NCBI GenBank assembly: GCA_002314525.1
Contig: DCGE01000216.1
Span: 6,388 to 17,647 of the forward strand
Length of the DNA stretch: 11,260 nucleotides
Source: Prevotellaceae bacterium UBA1786
GTDB lineage: Bacteria; Bacteroidota; Bacteroidia; Bacteroidales; Bacteroidaceae
Direction: 5' to 3'
Shown here: in pieces, positions 8,501 to 11,260 of the stretch
How positions within the stretch are numbered: position 1 is the stretch's first letter
Layout of the letters: every line of letters begins with the position of its first letter
Notes under the pieces: generated by a model
What the model saw: the letters and a program-made list of their open reading frames with translations, nothing else
Databases searched by the model: none
What the model was told of the DNA's origin: nothing
Made by a program: the position numbers and the translations under genes

Positions 8501-9746
8501 CGTTAGGTCCTGCAACCCACTTGTTCTTGGTCTTTGCGTTAACGATTTCGTACTTCTTGCCACCTTCACCGTCAGAAGCATCGTGAGAGATGATCTGCCA
8601 GATTGATACAGATGTTGCGTTTGACTCGTTGAGTGCCATTGTGCCTGCACCACCATCTGTGATATAAGGCTTTGCAAGATCGTATGCGTCGCAGTTGAGA
8701 CGGATGTAGTAGTAGCCGTCAGGAACTGGTGTGCCAGTAATTGATCCGCCCTTTTCTCCCTCAACCTTGTAGAGCTTGAGGTTCTTGCAGATGAACCAGC
8801 CGCCATAGTTGAATGAAGGCCAGCCGATTTCAAGGTCAAGTTCGCCGTTGTCACCTACATAGCAGTAAACCTCATTCAGGTACTTGCCCTGAGCGATTGC
8901 CTCTGAAGCCTCTGCCATTGAGTTAGGGTTGCTGTCGCTTACGCGCTCTGATGCCCAAGTCTTGATGCGGGTTAAACTACCGTTAGCCCTTACGTATGAA
9001 GTGCTGTATACGTAGCCAGTAGCTTCACGTGCTACACAAGCATCGTTCCATCCGTTGCGGAAGAATGAATTGAGAGTCACCTTGTAGAGACCCTTCTCAA
9101 GACCTGTAACCTTTTGAGTCAGCTTACCTGTTGATTCGTAGCTTTCAGTAACAAGGTCGTTGCATGTAAGGTTATTGCCTCTTCCGAATTCTGTTGTCCA
9201 ACCATTAAGGCTGTTGATGAGAGCTGCACTCTGAACCTTGTCTGTAACGTCAGTCAGCTTGGCTCCTTCAAGATTTGCAAAGCCAGCAGATACGATGGCT
9301 TGTCGTTGTGCACTTTCAGAGCGAGCACTGATCTTCTGTTCGTAATCATCTTTGGTTATCAGTTTCCATACAGAACCCTGCTGTTCGCGGCTCAGTTGAA
9401 CTTTTTCGCCGTTAACCTTGAGTTTACCATTGGCATCGCTGATGACATAGCCATTGCCAGAAGGTGTGAATGTCCAGTTGAGGGCTTCCTGATCGTAGTA
9501 GAGATCAACACCGAGACCTCTGTCTGTCCAGTCAGCACCTGCGATCTTTGTAGCGCCGTCAGTGAAAGCGAGGTTTACAGGGAATCCGTAATTGTCGCCT
9601 ACTGCGGCAGTTCCCCAGGAAGATGCACGAGAATAGAAAAGACCACTTTCCTCATTGTAGAGGTAGTAAGTACCATCTTCCTGTGCCCAGATGTTTGTTG
9701 CCAACATAGTCAGCATCAAACCAATCAATAAGGTTACTTTCTTCAT
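5502..9746 (-). CDS. Giant secreted multimodular protein with CBM-like, FIVAR-like and F5/8 type C-like modules and a T9SS-type tail
   Basis: A 1414-residue exported protein with no recognised catalytic site. Residues 1-21 are a signal peptide (cleavage near IWA-Q). Modules as I read them: beta-rich region (about 24-130, starting DGTYYLYNEESGLFYS); galactose-binding-like module (about 165-330, from VTGLEKGLYKVTLNSFFRNG to GWFICKNLKLYKVE); beta-trefoil-like region (340-475); a short MucBP-like beta strand pair (480-540); another beta-rich region (545-690); FIVAR-like helices (750-830, with GTDPGFYN); a beta-rich region with NHGGGSG at 943-949; an F5/8 type C-like module (about 1010-1170, with IDNLLDGDPTTFFHSDW); helices (1180-1235); an unassigned domain (1240-1365) loosely like DUF4859; and a tail from IYDLQGRKV to GKKIMLK. 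Residues 830-1175 resemble 295-680 of the 1215-residue protein. It has its own consensus promoter; the leader lacks Shine-Dalgarno. Likely a surface glycan- or matrix-binding protein (inference). Confidence 0.9.
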   Translation of the reverse strand: MKKVTLLIGLMLTMLATNIWAQEDGTYYLYNEESGLFYSRASSWGTAAVGDNYGFPVNLAFTDGATKIAGADWTDRGLGVDLYYDQEALNWTFTPSGNGYVISDANGKLKVNGEKVQLSREQQGSVWKLITKDDYEQKISARSESAQRQAIVSAGFANLEGAKLTDVTDKVQSAALINSLNGWTTEFGRGNNLTCNDLVTESYESTGKLTQKVTGLEKGLYKVTLNSFFRNGWNDACVAREATGYVYSTSYVRANGSLTRIKTWASERVSDSNPNSMAEASEAIAQGKYLNEVYCYVGDNGELDLEIGWPSFNYGGWFICKNLKLYKVEGEKGGSITGTPVPDGYYYIRLNCDAYDLAKPYITDGGAGTMALNESNATSVSIWQIISHDASDGEGGKKYEIVNAKTKNKWVAGPNAPLGTSVSSYNILWNKEQNAFNFSGRSDGNIGNAGYVCANSATVFGRNSGSAYCNWELIPAEYETVQVTFQYTFNGEVVKTQTQDVEKGAACPTPSAPFKCSVDTSGLPETVNSNIILDVPVTTNEDFPFAFSKGYDDAKWYTWKMRSGYAGFDGTYFPETASETQPTAAKDMFAFVGNPFAFKVLTPTGKYVYLKGSNNEKATATEDGASFYVYGMNSTEYTFAIDGVTGTVNDVQKSVGFWANNASYNDGGSKIYLNKVDGVEIYKVAFGADCPAGAAVTINGVTITPETVVPAFVLTGAPKAEDITTAEVKYFKTEVAVTGKTINVSYITNMPTEWVSLGKLVAQAKAISLPTENFGTDPGFYNKAAVEAFPAAVTAAEAAYQNYELEAEDYAAASTALTAAIAAIQPLMPEVGKVYMFINAFPTFEAQQGHKKAIYSDGTALRWKQKDDTDKSFYWTVTAVDGNKVTFQNYNDGKYPTGYNTMNQPIPVQEAENYCMLTSLGQGQFNIVANGTTNDHKAFHAGNHGGGSGVQGNVMIWNAGANTCSAWYIHETTDIMALVDVVDGVVKNAKETNTVAEEFITSATPTKLEWTTSTEQFSSNRPCPAEGNIDNLLDGDPTTFFHSDWSGTFPAGAYHEFYVDGLDENVTKYDISFMRRSGAANDHVLQMEVYGGTVVKPEDRNKEAAEFTITSGETPLAILDTPKDDNLTVNVALDLGETGYEALCFRVTNTVLWNEASRAYFHFGDFHMYDQNRVVPADVDVPTSFRVRLAAKVEALEALLAAPQLSEEYAALVQEAKEAVDEAFQQALANVNANRKFAGNNKAQLSITAGVKGNKGRASVEMPEEAIKAALGVASLDEAKRVAIDGTAGYMVGKAKYVTETGYRDAEGKICESKDAALQIQLNGGKFYVTPKEALDVTTPNINIYTVYTANDKAFLFLVTVNVVPADGEGATAINALNANVEAAGVIYDLQGRKVSSVKAGQIYIVDGKKIMLK

Positions 9747-9807
9747 AAAAGCTTTTTAAGATTAATAAAAATGTAAAAAATCACTAAGTTACTTATGTAT
9801 TAACGCG

Positions 9808-9838
9808 CAAATTTAATAAAAAATCGTTGAATATCAAA
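9808..9838 (-). promoter_or_regulatory. Bacteroidota-type promoter for the 1414-residue protein gene
   Basis: On the minus strand TTTG (9838-9835) and TAAATTTG (9815-9808) are separated by exactly 19 bases, a full match to the phylum's consensus and the same spacing as the promoter at 271-301. The expected leader is about 55 bases, AT-rich, without a Shine-Dalgarno sequence. Confidence 0.8.
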
Positions 9839-9869
9839 TAAAAATGAGGAAAAATTATCTTTTTTCATC

Positions 9870-9902
9870 AAAAAAATCTCTCGACAAAGTGCGAGAGATT
9901 TT
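9870..9902 (-). terminator. Rho-independent terminator of the partial hydrolase gene
   Basis: Read on the minus strand, AAAATCTCTCG (9902-9892) pairs perfectly over 11 bp with CGAGAGATTTT (9883-9873) around an 8-base loop and runs into a T tract (9876-9870). It lies about 50 bases beyond the stop codon of the gene on its right and just upstream of the promoter at 9838-9808, so the two minus-strand genes are separate transcription units. Confidence 0.9.
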
Positions 9903-9954
9903 ATTGGATTGACTGACAATGGCAGTCTTTTGCTTTTTGGGGAGTATTTGGAAG

Positions 9955-11260
9955 TCAGCGTATGATTTTTTTCTTTCCAGAACTGATGTAGATGCCATGT
10001 GTGGTAGGGGAGTTGACAGGTCGTCCTTGCAGGTCGAAGTATTTCTCTCTTGTCCGTTCCTGAGTCCCGTCGAAGGACTCGTCCATCGTCTCCTGAATTG
10101 CCGTCTCGGTTTCAACCTTCAGAAGGATATCAGTGATACTTCCGCCGTTGCTGACAATCTGGTTCTTGCTGTCGGTGTTGCCGGCAGGATCTATACAGTC
10201 CCAGTCAATCTTGAATCGCATCATGTATTCTCCTTCCTTGTCGGGAGCCTGGAAAGATGGGAGGTTCTTGACTCCGCAGCCTTGTGCAGCCGAAGCGCCT
10301 TTGGAGTTCTTGCCTCCATAATAGGTGAAACTGACTACTTCTTCGTCGGTTGACTTCGTTACATCGAACTGTTTGTTTTGGTCGAGGTCGATATAGACAT
10401 AGGAATGCATCCATGTGCCTTTCCAGTCAACGGAAGGTGTGATAGTCGCACCTGGTGAGCATGTGAAGTAGTCGTCAAGCATCTGATAAGGCTTGTGGTT
10501 GGTGTTGGTGGAGGCTGTCTGAGTTTCCTCACCGACTGTAATGCTCACGCTGTTGAGATAGCGGTCCGTACGTGTTGCACTGGCATCTTTGTCAAATGAG
10601 ATATTGTAGTCGGGAATTGCAACTACTACTGTTGCAGTGGCAGTGAAACCTCCGTCAGCACTTGTTGCGGTGATGGTGCATGTTCCTTCCTTCAGGGTTT
10701 TCATGAGACCTGTCTTGGCATCTATCTTTGCGACTTCAGGATCTGAACTTTCCCATGAAACTGACTTGTCCCATGCGTTGAGAGGATATACCTGAGCAAC
10801 TGGGATGTAGTTGCAATTGATGCCGAGTTCGTATGTCTCCTTGTCAAGACTGATACTCTCCACATGTATTGCCTCTGCATCACCGTCAGTTCCGCTGAAT
10901 ACGAATACTGATGATGCAGGAAGGGTCAGTGTGAGTTCGGTATCGATGTCGATAGGTGTGTTTTCTGCAAGTCCTTCGAGTGCATCCTGGATGACAAATG
11001 CCTTGCGCAACTGGATGGTTCCCTTGAAGTATTCAGGTATGTCGAGAGCCTTGCGGAGGGTGGTCTTGAAGGTCTGTGCGTTGTTGGCTCCGTTGCGGAG
11101 TGCGAGTGTGGATTTCTTGCCGTTCCAGCTTGCCCAACCATATACGTTGGCTTTGCTGCCGTCCCAAGGACTGCCGCCTACCCAGTGGATATCTGGAAGT
11201 ACATCAGCGTTCTCCTCCTGCCAAGCTATACATTCAGCGAGGTCTTTCCAGAGCAATCCG
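9955..11260 (-). CDS. C-terminal part of a secreted glycoside hydrolase-like protein with Big2 and GEVED-like modules and a T9SS-type tail (partial, runs off right edge)
   Basis: The frame is open from the right edge to TGA at 9957-9955, about 435 codons; the true start lies outside the window, and the TTG at 11256 is internal. Counting from that TTG, residues 1-122 (WKDLAECIAWQEENADVLPD, then DIHWVGGSPWDG, VYGWASWNGKKSTLALRN, and LPASSVFVFSG) look like the last strands of a catalytic barrel and the C-terminal beta-sandwich of a glycoside hydrolase. They recall Bacteroidota proteins annotated as 'enterotoxin' or GH101/GH36-like; that family assignment is from memory and tentative. Residues 127-213 are a Big2 immunoglobulin-like domain (SSDPEVAKID, GTCTITATSADG). 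Residues 270-372 resemble a GEVED domain (YVYIDLDQNKQFD is a likely calcium-binding turn). The end, YFDLQGRPV to GIYISSGKKKIIR, is a T9SS-type tail. Substrate unknown. Confidence 0.8.
   Translation of the reverse strand, partial: GLLWKDLAECIAWQEENADVLPDIHWVGGSPWDGSKANVYGWASWNGKKSTLALRNGANNAQTFKTTLRKALDIPEYFKGTIQLRKAFVIQDALEGLAENTPIDIDTELTLTLPASSVFVFSGTDGDAEAIHVESISLDKETYELGINCNYIPVAQVYPLNAWDKSVSWESSDPEVAKIDAKTGLMKTLKEGTCTITATSADGGFTATATVVVAIPDYNISFDKDASATRTDRYLNSVSITVGEETQTASTNTNHKPYQMLDDYFTCSPGATITPSVDWKGTWMHSYVYIDLDQNKQFDVTKSTDEEVVSFTYYGGKNSKGASAAQGCGVKNLPSFQAPDKEGEYMMRFKIDWDCIDPAGNTDSKNQIVSNGGSITDILLKVETETAIQETMDESFDGTQERTREKYFDLQGRPVNSPTTHGIYISSGKKKIIR

Noticed and set aside
9300..9731. 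143-codon open frame on the plus strand near the start of the 1414-residue gene
   Set aside because: It is antisense to the signal peptide and first domain of a well supported gene, and is explained by codon bias.
9911..9931. GACTG...CAGTC hairpin followed by TTTT on the plus strand
   Set aside because: The stem is only 5 bp and no plus-strand gene ends there; it lies beside a much stronger minus-strand terminator.
9919..10353. 144-codon open frame on the plus strand
   Set aside because: It overlaps the 3' part of the hydrolase gene and its terminator region in antisense; no domain or promoter is seen.
11254..11256. TTG as the start codon of the rightmost gene
   Set aside because: The frame is still open upstream of it to the window edge, and the protein there is the middle of a hydrolase domain with no signal peptide, so the gene is truncated by the window.

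Overview
The window looks like a chromosomal segment of a gut or oral Bacteroidota, most likely Prevotella or a close relative. The reasons are promoters of the Bacteroidota TTTG / TAnnTTTG type, A-rich leaders without Shine-Dalgarno sequences, secreted proteins ending in a short 'IYDLQGRKV...GIYIV.GKKVLVK'-type tail, and modules typical of Bacteroidota surface proteins (F5/8 type C-like, FIVAR-like, Big2, GEVED-like). The genus is an inference from style, not from a marker gene.

Layout, left to right. (1) Positions 1-183, minus strand: the first 61 codons of a cytoplasmic-looking protein that runs off the left edge just as a possible P-loop begins. (2) A divergent intergenic region with a clear promoter for the next gene. 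(3) Positions 382-4029, plus strand: a 1215-residue secreted multimodular protein with no recognised catalytic domain, closed by a strong terminator. (4) Positions 4182-5063, plus strand: a secreted single-domain CE1/esterase D-like serine esterase with its own terminator. (5) Positions 5064-5501: an unusually long region between convergent genes, holding a consensus -7 box and several hairpins and therefore a candidate small RNA. (6) Positions 5502-9746, minus strand: a 1414-residue secreted multimodular protein sharing a central core (including NHGGGSG) with the 1215-residue protein. (7) A short region with a strong minus-strand terminator and a consensus promoter. (8) Positions 9955-11260, minus strand: the C-terminal part of a large secreted protein, probably a glycoside hydrolase, with Big2 and GEVED-like modules.

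The three large proteins share the sorting-type tail and are therefore likely exported by the type IX secretion system or a related route to the cell surface or medium; the esterase has only a signal peptide. Together they suggest surface handling of a complex glycan or glycoconjugate: binding and adhesion by the two modular proteins, ester removal by the esterase, glycosidic cleavage by the partial hydrolase. No SusC/SusD pair or regulator is visible, so a formal polysaccharide utilisation locus cannot be claimed. The genes are separate transcription units, but the two giant genes have near-identical promoter architecture. The most unexplained piece of DNA is the structured 5200-5460 region.
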